In this document: piece by piece, positions 34,722 through 44,109 of the stretch
How positions within the stretch are numbered: the stretch's first letter is position 1
How the letters are laid out: every line of letters begins with the position of its first letter
DNA from: Bacillota bacterium
GTDB taxonomy: Bacteria > Bacillota > Clostridia > Oscillospirales > Feifaniaceae
Direction of reading: 5' to 3'
DNA length: 44,126 bases
NCBI GenBank assembly: GCA_030705925.1
Contig: JAUZPM010000011.1
Coordinates: 1 to 44,126 of the forward strand
Notes under the pieces: model-generated
Seen by the model: the letters and a program-made list of their open reading frames with translations, nothing else
Databases searched by the model: none
Told to the model about the DNA's origin: nothing
Made by a program: the position numbers and the translations under genes

Positions 34722-35927
34722 ATGTTAAACAAGAAAACTGTTGACGACATCAACGTTAAAGGCAAAAAAGTTCTCGTCCGCTGTGATTTTAACGTGCCGT
34801 TAAAAAATGGAGTCATTACTGACGAAAACAGAATAGTAAAGGCACTTCCGACGATTAAAAAACTTATGGCTGACGGTGGACGTATAATCCTTTGCTCACA
34901 TCTTGGCAAGCCAAAGGGAGAGCCGAAGCCTGAACTCTCACTTGCTCCTGTTGCAAAGAGACTTTCTGAATTACTTGGAGTAAATGTTGTTTTTGCCGCT
35001 GACAGCAACGTTGTTGGTGAAAACGCTAAAAAAGCTGTCGCTGCAATGAAAGACGGCGAAGTAATTCTTTTAGAGAACACTCGCTATAGGGTTGAGGAAA
35101 CTAAGAATGATCCTACGTTCAGCAGTGAACTTGCTTCACTTGCAGAAGTATATGTCAACGACGCTTTCGGTGCAGCACACAGAGCGCATTGCTCAACTGT
35201 TGGCGTTACTGAGTTTATAAAAGAAACTGCAGTAGGCTATTTAATGCAGAAGGAAATCGAGTATTTGGGAAATGCCGTAAACAACCCGGTTAGACCTTTT
35301 GTTACGATTTTAGGCGGCGCTAAGGTCGCGGATAAACTTAGCGTAATAGATAATCTTCTTGATAAGGCTGATACACTAATCATAGGCGGAGGAATGGCGT
35401 TTACTTTCCTCAAGGCTAAGGGTTATGAGATTGGCAACTCACTTTTAGATAATGAGAAATTAGATTACTGCAGAGATATGCTTAAAAAAGCTGAAAAGAA
35501 CGGCGTTAAGCTGCTTCTTCCAATAGATACCGTAATTGCTGAAAGCTTTCCGAATCCTATAGATGCGGAGATTGCAACAAAAGTTGTTGACGTTGAAAAT
35601 ATGCCTGCAGGCTGGCAGGGCCTTGATATTGGCCCGAAGAGTTGCGAGTTGTTTGCAGAGACAGCTAAAACAGCTAAAACAGTTGTTTGGAACGGACCTA
35701 TGGGTGTATTCGAGAATCCGACGCTTGCTAAGGGCACAATTGCGGTTGCAAAAGCACTTGCCGAGACGAATGCAACAACTATTATCGGCGGTGGAGACTC
35801 TGTTGCAGCAGTCAACCAGCTTGGATTTGGCGATAAAATGTCACACATTTCAACCGGCGGCGGAGCAAGCCTTGAATTCCTCGAGGGCAAGGAACTGCCG
35901 GGCGTTGCAGCTATAAACGATAAATAA
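34722..35927 (+). CDS. pgk: Phosphoglycerate kinase
   Basis: A 401-residue glycolytic kinase making ATP from 1,3-bisphosphoglycerate. [12 protein letters not shown] near the N-terminus is the family signature. [32 protein letters not shown], the hinge and nucleotide segment [22 protein letters not shown], and the C-terminal GGGDSVAA and [18 protein letters not shown] all match. Start ATG follows GAGGTG. First of three glycolytic genes. The usual gap gene is not upstream. Confidence 0.97.
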   Translation: MLNKKTVDDINVKGKKVLVRCDFNVPLKNGVITDENRIVKALPTIKKLMADGGRIILCSHLGKPKGEPKPELSLAPVAKRLSELLGVNVVFAADSNVVGENAKKAVAAMKDGEVILLENTRYRVEETKNDPTFSSELASLAEVYVNDAFGAAHRAHCSTVGVTEFIKETAVGYLMQKEIEYLGNAVNNPVRPFVTILGGAKVADKLSVIDNLLDKADTLIIGGGMAFTFLKAKGYEIGNSLLDNEKLDYCRDMLKKAEKNGVKLLLPIDTVIAESFPNPIDAEIATKVVDVENMPAGWQGLDIGPKSCELFAETAKTAKTVVWNGPMGVFENPTLAKGTIAVAKALAETNATTIIGGGDSVAAVNQLGFGDKMSHISTGGGASLEFLEGKELPGVAAINDK

Positions 35928-35957
35928 ATTAGGCAAATAGGGAAGGAAAATATATCA

Positions 35958-36728
35958 ATGAATAAAAAATTACGCCGCGCGGTAATCGCAGGCAACTGGA
36001 AAATGAATAAAACTCCTGCCGAGGCAGCAACTTTGATAAATGAAATAAAGCCACTTGTTAAGGATGCAGACTGTGATGTTGTAGTAGCAGTGCCATTTGT
36101 TTGCATTGCTACAGCTGTTGAAGCTGTTAAGGGCAGCAATATTAAGGTCGGCGCGCAGAATGTTCACTGGGAGAAAAGCGGAGCTTTCACCGGCGAAATT
36201 TCAGCAGATATGCTCAAAGCAGTAGGCACTGAATATGTAGTTATCGGGCATAGTGAGCGTCGTCAATATTTCGGTGAAACAGATGTAACTGTAAATAAGA
36301 GAACAGTTGCGGCTCTTGCTAATGGCCTTAAAGTTATACTTTGCTTAGGAGAGCGCCTTGAAGAGCGCGAGCAGGGCGTTACATTCGAAGTTGTTGCGAG
36401 ACAGCTTAAGATTGACCTTGCCGGCATTTCTGCTGAAGATGTTAAAAACAATGTAATTATAGCGTACGAGCCTGTTTGGGCAATTGGAACTGGAAAGACT
36501 GCTACCAATGAGCAGGCTGAAGAGGTCAATAAATTTATTCGTGACACACTGGCTTCCATGTATGATAAAGCAACTGCTGATGCTACCGTTATTCAATACG
36601 GCGGTTCAATGAATGCAGGCAATGCCGAAAGCCTTCTTGATAAAGAAGATGTTGATGGCGGACTTATCGGTGGCGCTTCACTTAAAGCAGCGGATTTTGC
36701 CGTTATTGTCAAAGCGGCAAGCAGATAA
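35958..36728 (+). CDS. tpiA: Triosephosphate isomerase
   Basis: A 256-residue TIM-barrel enzyme interconverting dihydroxyacetone phosphate and glyceraldehyde-3-phosphate. Active-site motifs are intact: GNWKMN (Asn and Lys), VIGHSERR (catalytic His), AYEPVWAIGTGKTA (catalytic Glu and flexible loop 6) and YGGSMNAGNA, with GGLIGGASL at the end binding phosphate. AGGGAAGGAAAA lies upstream. Thirty bases after pgk and 15 before gpmI. Confidence 0.97.
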   Translation: MNKKLRRAVIAGNWKMNKTPAEAATLINEIKPLVKDADCDVVVAVPFVCIATAVEAVKGSNIKVGAQNVHWEKSGAFTGEISADMLKAVGTEYVVIGHSERRQYFGETDVTVNKRTVAALANGLKVILCLGERLEEREQGVTFEVVARQLKIDLAGISAEDVKNNVIIAYEPVWAIGTGKTATNEQAEEVNKFIRDTLASMYDKATADATVIQYGGSMNAGNAESLLDKEDVDGGLIGGASLKAADFAVIVKAASR

Positions 36729-36743
36729 GCTGGGTGGTCATTA

Positions 36744-38258
36744 ATGAAAAAACCTTTGATTCTCATTATTATGGATGGTTACGGTATCAACAAGCCCGGA
36801 TCATTCAATGCGATATATAACGCAAAGAAACCCGTTTTGGATAAATTGTTTGCAACCTGCCCGCATACTAAACTTAATGCCTCTGGAATGGCCGTAGGGC
36901 TTCCTGAGGGTCAGATGGGCAACAGTGAAGTCGGTCACACAAATATCGGCGCTGGCAGAATTGTTTATCAGGAGCTTACAAGGATCACAAAAGAAATACG
37001 TGACGGAGGATTCTTTAAAGTTTCTGAGCTTGTAAATGCGTTTGAACAGGCAAAAAAGAAAAACAGTGCGGTACATCTTATGGGGCTTTTGTCTGACGGC
37101 GGAGTCCATTCTCACAACAGCCATTTGTTTGCGCTTTTGGAAATGGCAAAGAGTCAGGGCGTTTCAAAAGTTTATGTCCATGCGTTTTTGGATGGACGTG
37201 ATGTTCCGCCACAGTCCGGCGCAGATTATGTTAAAGAACTGCAGGATAAAATGAGCGAAATAGGCGTTGGAAAAATTGCAACGGTTTCAGGCAGATACTA
37301 CGCAATGGATCGAGACAACCGCTGGGAACGTGTTACTAAAGCTTATTCCGCTCTTGTATACGGCGAAGGCGTTCAAAATAATAACGCGTATGAAGCTGTT
37401 CTGGATTCTTATAAAAATGAAGTTACCGATGAATTTGTTGTTCCTGTAGTTTGCGATAAAGAGGGAACGATCAAGCATGATGATTCTGTAATTTTCTATA
37501 ATTTCAGGCCGGATAGAGCTCGCGAGATAACTAGAACTATTGTAGATCCTGATTTTAAAGGATTTGATAGAAAGAGCGGCTGCATTTCTCCGCTGTTCGT
37601 TTGCTTTACACAGTATGATGCTACAATGCCGGGCGTTTCGGTTGCTTTCAAGCCGCAAAGTCTTAGTAATACGTTTGGTGAATATATAAGCAAACTCGGA
37701 ATGAAGCAGCTTCGCATTGCTGAAACTGAGAAATATGCGCATGTTACGTTCTTCTTTAACGGCGGAGTAGAATCTGTGTATGAAGGTGAAGACCGTGTTC
37801 TTATTCCTTCACCTAAGGTTGCAACTTATGATATGAAGCCGGAAATGAGTGCTTATGAGGTAACTGATGCCGTTATTGAACGCATAAATGAAAATAAATA
37901 TGACGTCATTGTCCTGAATTTCGCCAACTGCGATATGGTTGGGCATACAGGCGTGTTTGAGGCAGCAGTAAAAGCTGTTGAAACTGTAGATACATGTGTA
38001 GGTCGCGTAGTCGATGCTATTCGCGCGCATGATGGCATCGCACTTATAACTGCTGACCATGGCAATGCAGACCTAATGATGGAAGAGGACGGCTCTCCGT
38101 TTACGGCTCATACTACTAATCCTGTCCCGTTTATTGCCGTGGGAAAAGATGTTGAGCTTAGAGAAGGCGGCTGCCTTGCAGATATAGCGCCTACGATGCT
38201 GAAACTTCTAGGTATTCCTCAGCCTGCAGAGATGAATGGAAAAAGTATTGCGGGATAG
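36744..38258 (+). CDS. gpmI: Phosphoglycerate mutase, 2,3-bisphosphoglycerate-independent
   Basis: A 504-residue manganese enzyme of the alkaline phosphatase superfamily interconverting 3- and 2-phosphoglycerate. IIMDGYGIN holds the first metal Asp, and [17 protein letters not shown] holds the phosphorylated Ser. [42 protein letters not shown] and the C-terminal metal sites [12 protein letters not shown] and TADHGNAD are all present. Length is typical. Last of pgk-tpiA-gpmI and followed by a strong terminator. Enolase is not adjacent. Confidence 0.97.
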   Translation: MKKPLILIIMDGYGINKPGSFNAIYNAKKPVLDKLFATCPHTKLNASGMAVGLPEGQMGNSEVGHTNIGAGRIVYQELTRITKEIRDGGFFKVSELVNAFEQAKKKNSAVHLMGLLSDGGVHSHNSHLFALLEMAKSQGVSKVYVHAFLDGRDVPPQSGADYVKELQDKMSEIGVGKIATVSGRYYAMDRDNRWERVTKAYSALVYGEGVQNNNAYEAVLDSYKNEVTDEFVVPVVCDKEGTIKHDDSVIFYNFRPDRAREITRTIVDPDFKGFDRKSGCISPLFVCFTQYDATMPGVSVAFKPQSLSNTFGEYISKLGMKQLRIAETEKYAHVTFFFNGGVESVYEGEDRVLIPSPKVATYDMKPEMSAYEVTDAVIERINENKYDVIVLNFANCDMVGHTGVFEAAVKAVETVDTCVGRVVDAIRAHDGIALITADHGNADLMMEEDGSPFTAHTTNPVPFIAVGKDVELREGGCLADIAPTMLKLLGIPQPAEMNGKSIAG

Positions 38259-38275
38259 ACTAATAAGTATATAAT

Positions 38276-38304
38276 AAAAGGAAGCGGAAAACCGCTTCCT
38301 TTTT
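38276..38304 (+). terminator. Terminator of the glycolytic block
   Basis: A perfect 12-bp stem (38276-38287 with 38292-38303), AAAA loop, with the 3' arm running into five T's. It is 18 bases after the gpmI stop. Confidence 0.9.
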
Positions 38305-38312
38305 AACCTAAA

Positions 38313-38341
38313 TTGCAAATGTTAATCCTATATGATATACT
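38313..38341 (+). promoter_or_regulatory. Promoter of the GT4 glycosyltransferase
   Basis: TTGCAA (38313-38318), 17-base spacer, TATACT (38336-38341) with an upstream TG (extended -10). Start near 38348, so the longer frame from TTG 38353 would have almost no leader and is not chosen. Confidence 0.75.
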
Positions 38342-38373
38342 AATTTGGTAATTTGAAAGTGCGAGGAATTTTT

Positions 38374-39552
38374 ATGAAAGTATTACTCGTTGCAGATATT
38401 CATCAGCGCATGATAAGTGGAGTATATGTATCCATGATGAATCTTGCGCACGGCCTTAAATCAATGGGTCATGAGGTTAAACTGCTGATTGTCTCTGATA
38501 GAGTCAATAATGTAAAAACGCCGGATTCATATCAAATCGCATCGTTTAATGCATCTATGTTTTACCCTAATATACGTCTAATTTTCCCATTTTCAGATAT
38601 TGTCCACATTCACGATATTATTCGCTGGCACCCCGATGTGATTCACACTCAATCTGAATTTTTTACTATGTCTCGTGCATTCTATATAGCGCGCAGACTT
38701 GGTATTCCGGTAATCCATACTTACCATACTCTTTGGGGTGATCCAGAGTACATTAAATATTTTAATAAGTATTTCGGCGGCTTTATAAGTGAAAGTACTG
38801 TTGGCATGCTGCTTAGAAACCGTCTGCTTACAGAACGGATTGCCGCGCTTATTGCTCCGACAGAAAAAACACGTGAAATACTGCTCAGTTATGGGATAGA
38901 TAAACCTATTTATATTATACCGTCGGGAATTTATCTTTCGAAATTTAGCTCATTGCCTGATGAGGAATTTCTGAAAAGAAAACGTGAGGAATTTGGGTTT
39001 AAGCCTGATGATAAAGTCATGCTGTTTGTAGGACGGGTTAGTAAAGAAAAACATATTGCCGAACTGATGGAATACTATTTCAAAGCTAAGAACGATATAC
39101 CCAATTTAAAATTTTTGATCGTTGGCGGGGGACCTGAATCGGAGCACATGAGGGAAATGGCGGATGCTTCTCCTTATAGTAAGGATGTTATTCTCACCGG
39201 CCTGGTTTCAACAACGGAAGTGCATAAATATTATTCCTTGGGCGATGTGTTTGCAACAGCCTCAACCAGTGAGACTCAGGGTATAACGTATATTGAGGCT
39301 ATGGCTAGCGGAACGCCAGTATTATGCCGCGAGGATAAAAGCGTTGAGGAACTCATGAAAAATGGGGTAAACGGTTTAACTTTTGAAGATTACGAGACAT
39401 TCCGCAAAGGATTGTTAGATTTGATTTATGATCAAAACAAAAGAGAAGAAATAATTAATAATGCCAAACAAACCGCATCTGTGTTTTCTGTTGAACATTT
39501 TACCGAAAGTGTTGTAGGAGTGTACAGAGATGCAATAGAGGCTTTTTCGTGA
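38374..39552 (+). CDS. GT4 glycosyltransferase, diacylglycerol glucosyltransferase-like
   Basis: A 392-residue GT-B fold glycosyltransferase of family 4. The N-terminal domain starts MKVLLVADIHQRMISGV and includes DVIHTQSEF and VIHTYHTLWGDPE. The C-terminal donor domain has LFVGRVSKEKHI, LIVGGGPESE and the E-x7-E segment SETQGITYIEAMASGTPV. The pattern resembles processive or monoglucosyl diacylglycerol synthases of Gram-positive bacteria, which make membrane glycolipids and lipoteichoic acid anchors. The acceptor cannot be proven. ATG 38374 follows GCGAGGAA. It is a single-gene unit between a glycolytic terminator and the S10 promoter. Confidence 0.82.
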   Translation: MKVLLVADIHQRMISGVYVSMMNLAHGLKSMGHEVKLLIVSDRVNNVKTPDSYQIASFNASMFYPNIRLIFPFSDIVHIHDIIRWHPDVIHTQSEFFTMSRAFYIARRLGIPVIHTYHTLWGDPEYIKYFNKYFGGFISESTVGMLLRNRLLTERIAALIAPTEKTREILLSYGIDKPIYIIPSGIYLSKFSSLPDEEFLKRKREEFGFKPDDKVMLFVGRVSKEKHIAELMEYYFKAKNDIPNLKFLIVGGGPESEHMREMADASPYSKDVILTGLVSTTEVHKYYSLGDVFATASTSETQGITYIEAMASGTPVLCREDKSVEELMKNGVNGLTFEDYETFRKGLLDLIYDQNKREEIINNAKQTASVFSVEHFTESVVGVYRDAIEAFS

Positions 39553-39557
39553 CGGAA

Positions 39558-39586
39558 CTCTAAAAAAAGTGTTGCTTTTTTTAGAG
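39558..39586 (+). terminator. AT-rich hairpin after the glycosyltransferase
   Basis: CTCTAAAAAAAG (39558-39569) pairs perfectly with CTTTTTTTAGAG (39575-39586), 5-base loop. The T run is within the 3' arm. It likely ends the glycosyltransferase mRNA and overlaps the -35 of the next promoter. Confidence 0.6.
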
Positions 39587-39603
39587 TATTATGGTATTAT
39601 AAT
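39572..39603 (+). promoter_or_regulatory. Promoter of the S10 ribosomal operon
   Basis: TTGCTT (39572-39577) with TATTAT (39595-39600) at 17 bases. A consensus TATAAT overlaps at 39598-39603 but would need a 20-base spacer. Transcription starts near 39608, 255 bases before rpsJ. Confidence 0.6.
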
Positions 39604-39862
39604 ATAGCTTGACTGCGATGATGCGGAAGGTTGCCGTTTGAAACGGGTTTTTCCGCGGAGTATGTCCGTTAACCGGGCGCTTTGAAAAGCAAAAAGAATG
39701 GCGGCAATGTGCTTGCGGCACACGATGAGCCTGTGTTTTATGTCCGGAATAAAACTGCCGCAGTTTGTTCCGGTTTTTTAATGCAAAGGTATGAAACACA
39801 CGGATGAGTGTTATCTTTTTGATTTTCTTTTTCGCCGAATATTATACAAAAGGAGAAAGAAC
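39604..39862 (+). promoter_or_regulatory. Structured 5' leader of the S10 operon
   Basis: About 255 bases without a gene. Helices: GCGGAA/TTCCGC (39623-39628/39651-39656) enclosing CCGTT/AACGG (39634-39638/39642-39646), GCTT/AAGC (39679-39682/39687-39690), TGTGC/GCACA (39708-39712/39718-39722), and a terminator hairpin (39744-39773). The stretch around 39648-39659 (TTTTTCCGCGGA) is nearly complementary to 39743-39754, the terminator 5' arm, so an alternative antiterminator pairing exists. This fits attenuation of the operon by a ribosomal protein (L4 plays this part in enterobacteria). The ligand here is unknown. After the terminator, 39781-39862 is plain and AT-rich. Confidence 0.65.
39744..39779 (+). 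terminator. Terminator within the S10 leader
   Basis: CCGGAA (39744-39749) pairs with TTCCGG (39768-39773), inner AAACTG/CAGTTT, loop CCG, then six T's (39774-39779). It is 84 bases upstream of rpsJ, so read-through must occur for the operon to be made. Confidence 0.8.
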
Positions 39863-40174
39863 ATGGCAAGCAATGAAAAAATAAGAATCAGACTTAAATC
39901 TTACGATCATAATTTAATTGATCAGTCTGCCGAGCGTATTATCGAAATAGCAAAGAAAAACGGAGCAAAGGTTTCAGGACCGGTTCCGCTGCCTACTAAA
40001 AAAGAGGTAGTAACAATTTTACGCGCTGTGCATAAATATAAAGACAGCCGCGAACAGTTTGAAACAAGAACACATAAAAGGCTAATTGATATTATAAAAC
40101 CGTCTGCAAAATGTGTTGAGGCACTTATGAATTTTGACATTCCCGCAGGCGTTGACATCGAAATAAAGCTTTAA
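39863..40174 (+). CDS. rpsJ: 30S ribosomal protein uS10
   Basis: A 103-residue protein. [52 protein letters not shown] and [10 protein letters not shown] match uS10 end to end. The frame is open back to 39791, but the family N-terminus and AAAGGAGAAAG place the start at ATG 39863. It opens the S10 operon, and its product also joins Nus antitermination complexes. The gap to rplC is unusually long (153 bases). Confidence 0.97.
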   Translation: MASNEKIRIRLKSYDHNLIDQSAERIIEIAKKNGAKVSGPVPLPTKKEVVTILRAVHKYKDSREQFETRTHKRLIDIIKPSAKCVEALMNFDIPAGVDIEIKL

Positions 40175-40181
40175 GACCATG

Positions 40182-40305
40182 GCCCTAAACGCAGAATTGA
40201 CGCTTAGGGCTGAACGTATGTTTATTAACTTTTTTACACGAACCCGCCGCGAAAGCGGCTGCATACAGCGCCCCTAGGGGTGCGGGTCAAGTTGGCGATG
40301 CCAAC
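40182..40305 (+). promoter_or_regulatory. Structured intercistronic RNA between rpsJ and rplC
   Basis: Three structured parts. Part 1: GCCCTAAACG/CGCTTAGGGC (40182-40191/40201-40210, one A-C mismatch). Part 2: a closed multi-arm element, outer stem ACCCGC/GCGGGT (40242-40247/40282-40287), holding CGC-GAAA-GCG with a GNRA loop (40248-40257), GCTG-CATA-CAGC (40258-40269) and a CCCC/GGGG arm (40271-40280). Part 3: GTTGGC-GAT-GCCAAC (40291-40305), 8 bases before the rplC Shine-Dalgarno. In most S10 operons these genes are close together. The fold suggests a ribosomal-protein binding site, processing site or other cis-regulator of rplC. No T run follows, so it is not a terminator. Confidence 0.65.
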
Positions 40306-40327
40306 CAATAACCAAGGAGGAATTAAA

Positions 40328-40954
40328 ATGAAAAAGGGCATTATCGGAAAAAAAGTCGGCATGACACAGATTTTCGATGAATCAGGCAAGGTTATCCCGG
40401 TTACCGTTATTGAAGCGGGTCCATGCGTTGTTGTTCAGAAGAAAACTGCTGAAACTGACGGGTATGCCGCAATTCAGCTCGGTTTTAGTGACCTTGCTGA
40501 AAATAAGGTTATCAAGCCGCAGAAGGGACATTTTGAGAAGAACAATCTTTCAGTCAAAAAGTACCTTAAAGAGTTTGCGTTTGACGAGGACAAAAATGTT
40601 GGAGACATAGTTGCTGCTGATGCTTTTGAAATTGGTGAAACTGTTGATGTCACCGGAGTTTCAAAAGGTAAGGGCTATCAGGGTACTGTCAAGAGATTCG
40701 GTCAGAGCCGCGGCAGAGAGACACATGGTGGCGGTCCTGTTCACAGACATGCAGGTTCCATGGGCGCAAACACAGACCCGTCAAGGGTTATGCCTGGTAA
40801 AAGGCTTCCTGGACAGATGGGAAATGAGCAGGTAACTATTCAGAACCTCGACGTTGTCAAGGTTGACGCTGAGAAAAACCTGCTGGTTTTAAAAGGTGCT
40901 GTACCCGGCCCTAAAGGCGGACTGCTCTTTATAAAGACGTCCGTCAAAGCGTAA
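40328..40954 (+). CDS. rplC: 50S ribosomal protein uL3
   Basis: A 208-residue protein beginning [20 protein letters not shown] with the uL3 signature, and containing [37 protein letters not shown] and GPKGGLL. The frame is open upstream to 40280 through the hairpin region, but AAGGAGG (40314-40320) places the start at ATG 40328. Followed by rplD after 16 bases. Confidence 0.97.
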   Translation: MKKGIIGKKVGMTQIFDESGKVIPVTVIEAGPCVVVQKKTAETDGYAAIQLGFSDLAENKVIKPQKGHFEKNNLSVKKYLKEFAFDEDKNVGDIVAADAFEIGETVDVTGVSKGKGYQGTVKRFGQSRGRETHGGGPVHRHAGSMGANTDPSRVMPGKRLPGQMGNEQVTIQNLDVVKVDAEKNLLVLKGAVPGPKGGLLFIKTSVKA

Positions 40955-40970
40955 GGGAGGAGGAATTTAA

Positions 40971-41594
40971 ATGGCTATAAACGTTAAAGTACTTGATATG
41001 ACCGGCAAAGAAGTCGGGACGATGGATTTAAATGAAGCAGTATTCGGTGCTCCAATCAACAAAATCGTGTTGCATCAAGCTGTAAAGGCTTATCTCGCTA
41101 ATCAGAGACAAGGCACACAATCCGCTCTTACACGCGCTGAAGTACGCGGAGGCGGAGCAAAACCCTGGAAGCAGAAGGGTACAGGTCGTGCAAGACAAGG
41201 TTCCATTCGTGCACCACAGTGGATACATGGCGGTATTGTGTTTGCTCCAAAGCCGCGTTCCTACAGGATTCTGATGACAAAGAAAACAAAACGTCTTGCT
41301 ATTGTTTCAGCTCTATCAGCTAAAGTTGCAGATGGCAATCTGATTGTTCTAGATAATATTAGTTTAGAAGATATAAAAACAAAGAAAATAGTCAGTATGT
41401 TAAAGGCACTTGAAGCCAATAAAGCGCTTATAATGTCAGGAGATATTGATCATAACTTAGTTTTATCTGCTAGAAACCTGCAGAATGTTTCAACCACAAC
41501 CGCAAAGTTATTCAGCGTTTACGACATTCTTAAGTATGAGAAGCTGATTCTCACTAAGGATGCAGTTGCGCATCTTGAGGAGGTGTATGCGTAA
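40971..41594 (+). CDS. rplD: 50S ribosomal protein uL4
   Basis: A 207-residue protein with NQRQGTQSALTRAEVRGGGAKPWKQKGTGRARQGS, the extended loop of uL4, then GGIVFAPKPRSY and ALSAKVADGNLIVLD. GGGAGGAGG precedes the ATG. In enterobacteria L4 is the feedback repressor of this operon. The structured leader and spacer upstream make a similar role worth testing, but it is not shown here. The stop overlaps the rplW start (TAATG). Confidence 0.96.
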   Translation: MAINVKVLDMTGKEVGTMDLNEAVFGAPINKIVLHQAVKAYLANQRQGTQSALTRAEVRGGGAKPWKQKGTGRARQGSIRAPQWIHGGIVFAPKPRSYRILMTKKTKRLAIVSALSAKVADGNLIVLDNISLEDIKTKKIVSMLKALEANKALIMSGDIDHNLVLSARNLQNVSTTTAKLFSVYDILKYEKLILTKDAVAHLEEVYA

Positions 41595-41887
41595 TGAAAA
41601 CCGCATATGACGTCATCAGAAAGCCCGTTATCAGCGAAAAAAGCATGGATGGGGCTAGAAATAAGATATACACTTTTGAGGTTGCCACTGATGCAACAAA
41701 AACGGAAATCAAATATGCTATTGAAGAAATCTTCAAAGTGAAAGTTGACACTGTTAACGTTATGAACATCAAGGGCAAAATCAAAAGAATGGGTGTCCAT
41801 GTAGGCCCCAGACCCGACAGAAGAAAAGCTATAGTAAAATTATCTGAGCAATCCAAACCCATCGAGTTCTTCGAGGGTATGATGTAA
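41594..41887 (+). CDS. rplW: 50S ribosomal protein uL23
   Basis: A 97-residue protein: DVIRKPVISEKSMDGARNKIYTFEVA, KTEIKYAIEEIFKVKVDTVNVMN and KRMGVHVGPRPDRRKAIVKL follow uL23. It lies at the tunnel exit and docks trigger factor and SRP. GAGGAGGTG lies upstream. Starts one base into the rplD stop. Confidence 0.96.
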   Translation: MKTAYDVIRKPVISEKSMDGARNKIYTFEVATDATKTEIKYAIEEIFKVKVDTVNVMNIKGKIKRMGVHVGPRPDRRKAIVKLSEQSKPIEFFEGMM

Positions 41888-41916
41888 TATTACATTAACC
41901 AAAAGGAGTGATAAAA

Positions 41917-42750
41917 ATGGCGACAAAGAAATACAACCCAACTTCTCCTGCTCGAAGAACTATGTCAGTCCTCACCTATGAGGAATTATCTAAAGTAGAT
42001 CCTGAAAAAAGCCTTTTGAGCAGCTTGAAGAATAAAGCCGGCAGAAACAGTTACGGCAAAATAACTGTTAGACATCAGGGCGGCGGTAATAAGAAGAAAT
42101 ACAGAATAATCGATTTTAAACGTGATAAAGTCGATATGCCTGCTAAGGTTATGACAATTGAGTATGACCCGAACAGAACCTGCTTCATATCTCTTCTTCA
42201 GTATGAAGACGGAGAGAAAAGATATATCTTAGCACCTGTTGGCCTTACAGTCGGAACGTCTATTGTAAGCAGCGCAACAGCTGATATTAAGCCGGGCAAT
42301 GCACTGCCGATCAGCAACATCCCAGTAGGTACATTTATCCATAACATCGAGCTCTATCCTGGAAAAGGCGGTCAGCTTGTCCGTGCCGCAGGCAATGCAG
42401 CACAGCTGATGAGTAAGGAAAACGGAGTTGCACAAGTACGTCTTCCTTCGGGCGAGGTTCGTATAATCCGTCTTGACTGTCTGGCTACAATAGGTCAGGT
42501 AGGCAACATCGATCATGAAAACGTTTCTCTCGGTAAAGCCGGAAAAACAAGACACCTTGGCATTCGTCCTGCAGTCCGCGGCTCTGTCATGAACCCGAAC
42601 GATCACCCGCACGGCGGCGGCGAAGGCAAATCACCTGTTGGTCAGCCTTCACCAATGACTCCTTGGGGCAAGCCTGCGATGGGTCTTAAGACTCGTTCTA
42701 AGAAGGCTAAGAGCAATAAGTATATCATTAAGAGAAGAAACGGTAAATAA
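41917..42750 (+). CDS. rplB: 50S ribosomal protein uL2
   Basis: A 277-residue protein: [63 protein letters not shown], the signature [22 protein letters not shown] and a Lys/Arg-rich tail. The frame also allows a start at 41908, but AAAGGAGTGAT positions ATG 41917. uL2 supports peptidyl transfer and subunit joining. Confidence 0.97.
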   Translation: MATKKYNPTSPARRTMSVLTYEELSKVDPEKSLLSSLKNKAGRNSYGKITVRHQGGGNKKKYRIIDFKRDKVDMPAKVMTIEYDPNRTCFISLLQYEDGEKRYILAPVGLTVGTSIVSSATADIKPGNALPISNIPVGTFIHNIELYPGKGGQLVRAAGNAAQLMSKENGVAQVRLPSGEVRIIRLDCLATIGQVGNIDHENVSLGKAGKTRHLGIRPAVRGSVMNPNDHPHGGGEGKSPVGQPSPMTPWGKPAMGLKTRSKKAKSNKYIIKRRNGK

Positions 42751-42771
42751 TAGGAAAGGAGTCGTGTTCAA

Positions 42772-43053
42772 GTGGGAAGAAGCATTAAGAAGGGCCCTTA
42801 TGTAGAGTCCGCATTGATGAAAAAAATTCAGAGCATGAATCAGGCCGGCGAGAAAAAAGTGCTTAAAACCTGGTCAAGAGCTTCAACAATATTCCCTGAC
42901 TTTGTCGGGCATACAATAGCCGTTCATGACGGCAGAAAACACGTTCCGGTGTATGTAACCGAAGATATGGTTGGGCATAAGCTCGGCGAGTTCGCACCGA
43001 CCCGTACCTTTAAGGGCCACTCGGGTTCAAAGACCTCTAACACCATAAAGTAA
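42772..43053 (+). CDS. rpsS: 30S ribosomal protein uS19
   Basis: A 93-residue protein with a GTG start behind [56 protein letters not shown] and [15 protein letters not shown] match uS19 throughout. It binds 16S rRNA with uS13 in the head of the small subunit. Confidence 0.97.
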   Translation: MGRSIKKGPYVESALMKKIQSMNQAGEKKVLKTWSRASTIFPDFVGHTIAVHDGRKHVPVYVTEDMVGHKLGEFAPTRTFKGHSGSKTSNTIK

Positions 43054-43086
43054 TGGCGTGTTAAGTTTAGAAGGAGGAAAAAACAA

Positions 43087-43425
43087 GTGGAAGCGAGAGC
43101 AATAGTCAGACATGTCAGAATTGCGCCCCGCAAGGTTAAGATCGTTCTTGACCTTATTAGAAACAAGCCTATAGACTACGCCATTGCGGCTGTAAAGCAC
43201 ACACCCAAAGCTGCATCACCCGTTGTCGAAAAGCTTTTAAAATCTGCGGTTGCCAATGCTGAGAATAATTTTCATATGAATAAAGATAACCTTTATGTAT
43301 CTGAGACATTCGTCAGCCCCGGCCCCACTCTTAAGAGAGTAATGCCGAGAGCACAGGGAAGAGCATTCAGAATATTAAAAAGAACTTCCCATATCACTGT
43401 AGTTCTTAAGGAAAAGGAGGTATAG
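43087..43425 (+). CDS. rplV: 50S ribosomal protein uL22
   Basis: A 112-residue protein with a GTG start behind [40 protein letters not shown] and the beta-hairpin segment [24 protein letters not shown] that lines the exit tunnel identify uL22. Standard operon position between rpsS and rpsC. Confidence 0.97.
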   Translation: MEARAIVRHVRIAPRKVKIVLDLIRNKPIDYAIAAVKHTPKAASPVVEKLLKSAVANAENNFHMNKDNLYVSETFVSPGPTLKRVMPRAQGRAFRILKRTSHITVVLKEKEV

Positions 43426-43431
43426 TCAAAT

Positions 43432-44109
43432 ATGGGACAGAAAGTTAATCCACATGGACTGCGTGTTGGCGTTATTAGAAACTGGGATTCAAGATGGCTC
43501 GTCGGCGACGATAAATTTGGCGATACACTGGTTGAAGACAGTAAAATAAGAACGTTTTTAAAGAAGACACTTTACGCCGCAGGAGTTCCGAAAATAGAAA
43601 TTGAGAGAAGCGGCGATAAAATCAAGATTTTTATTCACTGCGCTAAACCTGGAATCGTAATCGGCCGCGGCGGCTCTGAAATCGACAAGATCCGTCAGTC
43701 CGTTGAAAAGATCACTAATAAGCCTGTAAATATCAATATTGTTGAAATCAAAAATGTTGATCTTAATGCACAGCTAGTTGCTGAAAACATCGCGGCACAG
43801 CTTGAAAAGAGAATATCCTTCAGACGTGCTCTGAAACAGGCGATCAGCAGAACAATGAAAGCTGGAGCGAAAGGTATCAAAACTTCAGTTTCGGGTAGAC
43901 TTGGCGGAGCTGAAATCGCAAGAACAGAGCATTATCACGAGGGAACAATTCCCCTGCAGACATTAAGAGCTGATATTGATTACGGTTTTGCTGAGGCGAA
44001 CACAACTTATGGCAGAATCGGAGTTAAGATCTGGATTTATAAAGGAGAGATCCTTCCCGCCGTTAAGAGAGCCGAACCGGCGGAAAAAGAGGAAGGAGGC
44101 AGCAAATAA
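43432..44109 (+). CDS. rpsC: 30S ribosomal protein uS3
   Basis: A 225-residue protein: [24 protein letters not shown]-domain segment [34 protein letters not shown] and the C-terminal [31 protein letters not shown]. Ends in an acidic, Lys-containing tail. The preceding SD AAAGGAGG lies at the end of rplV. Its stop TAA shares one base with the rplP ATG. Confidence 0.97.
   Translation: MGQKVNPHGLRVGVIRNWDSRWLVGDDKFGDTLVEDSKIRTFLKKTLYAAGVPKIEIERSGDKIKIFIHCAKPGIVIGRGGSEIDKIRQSVEKITNKPVNINIVEIKNVDLNAQLVAENIAAQLEKRISFRRALKQAISRTMKAGAKGIKTSVSGRLGGAEIARTEHYHEGTIPLQTLRADIDYGFAEANTTYGRIGVKIWIYKGEILPAVKRAEPAEKEEGGSK

Noticed and set aside
35465-36139. 224-residue minus-strand frame across pgk and tpiA
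   Set aside because: It is antisense to two unmistakable enzymes, with no start signal of its own.
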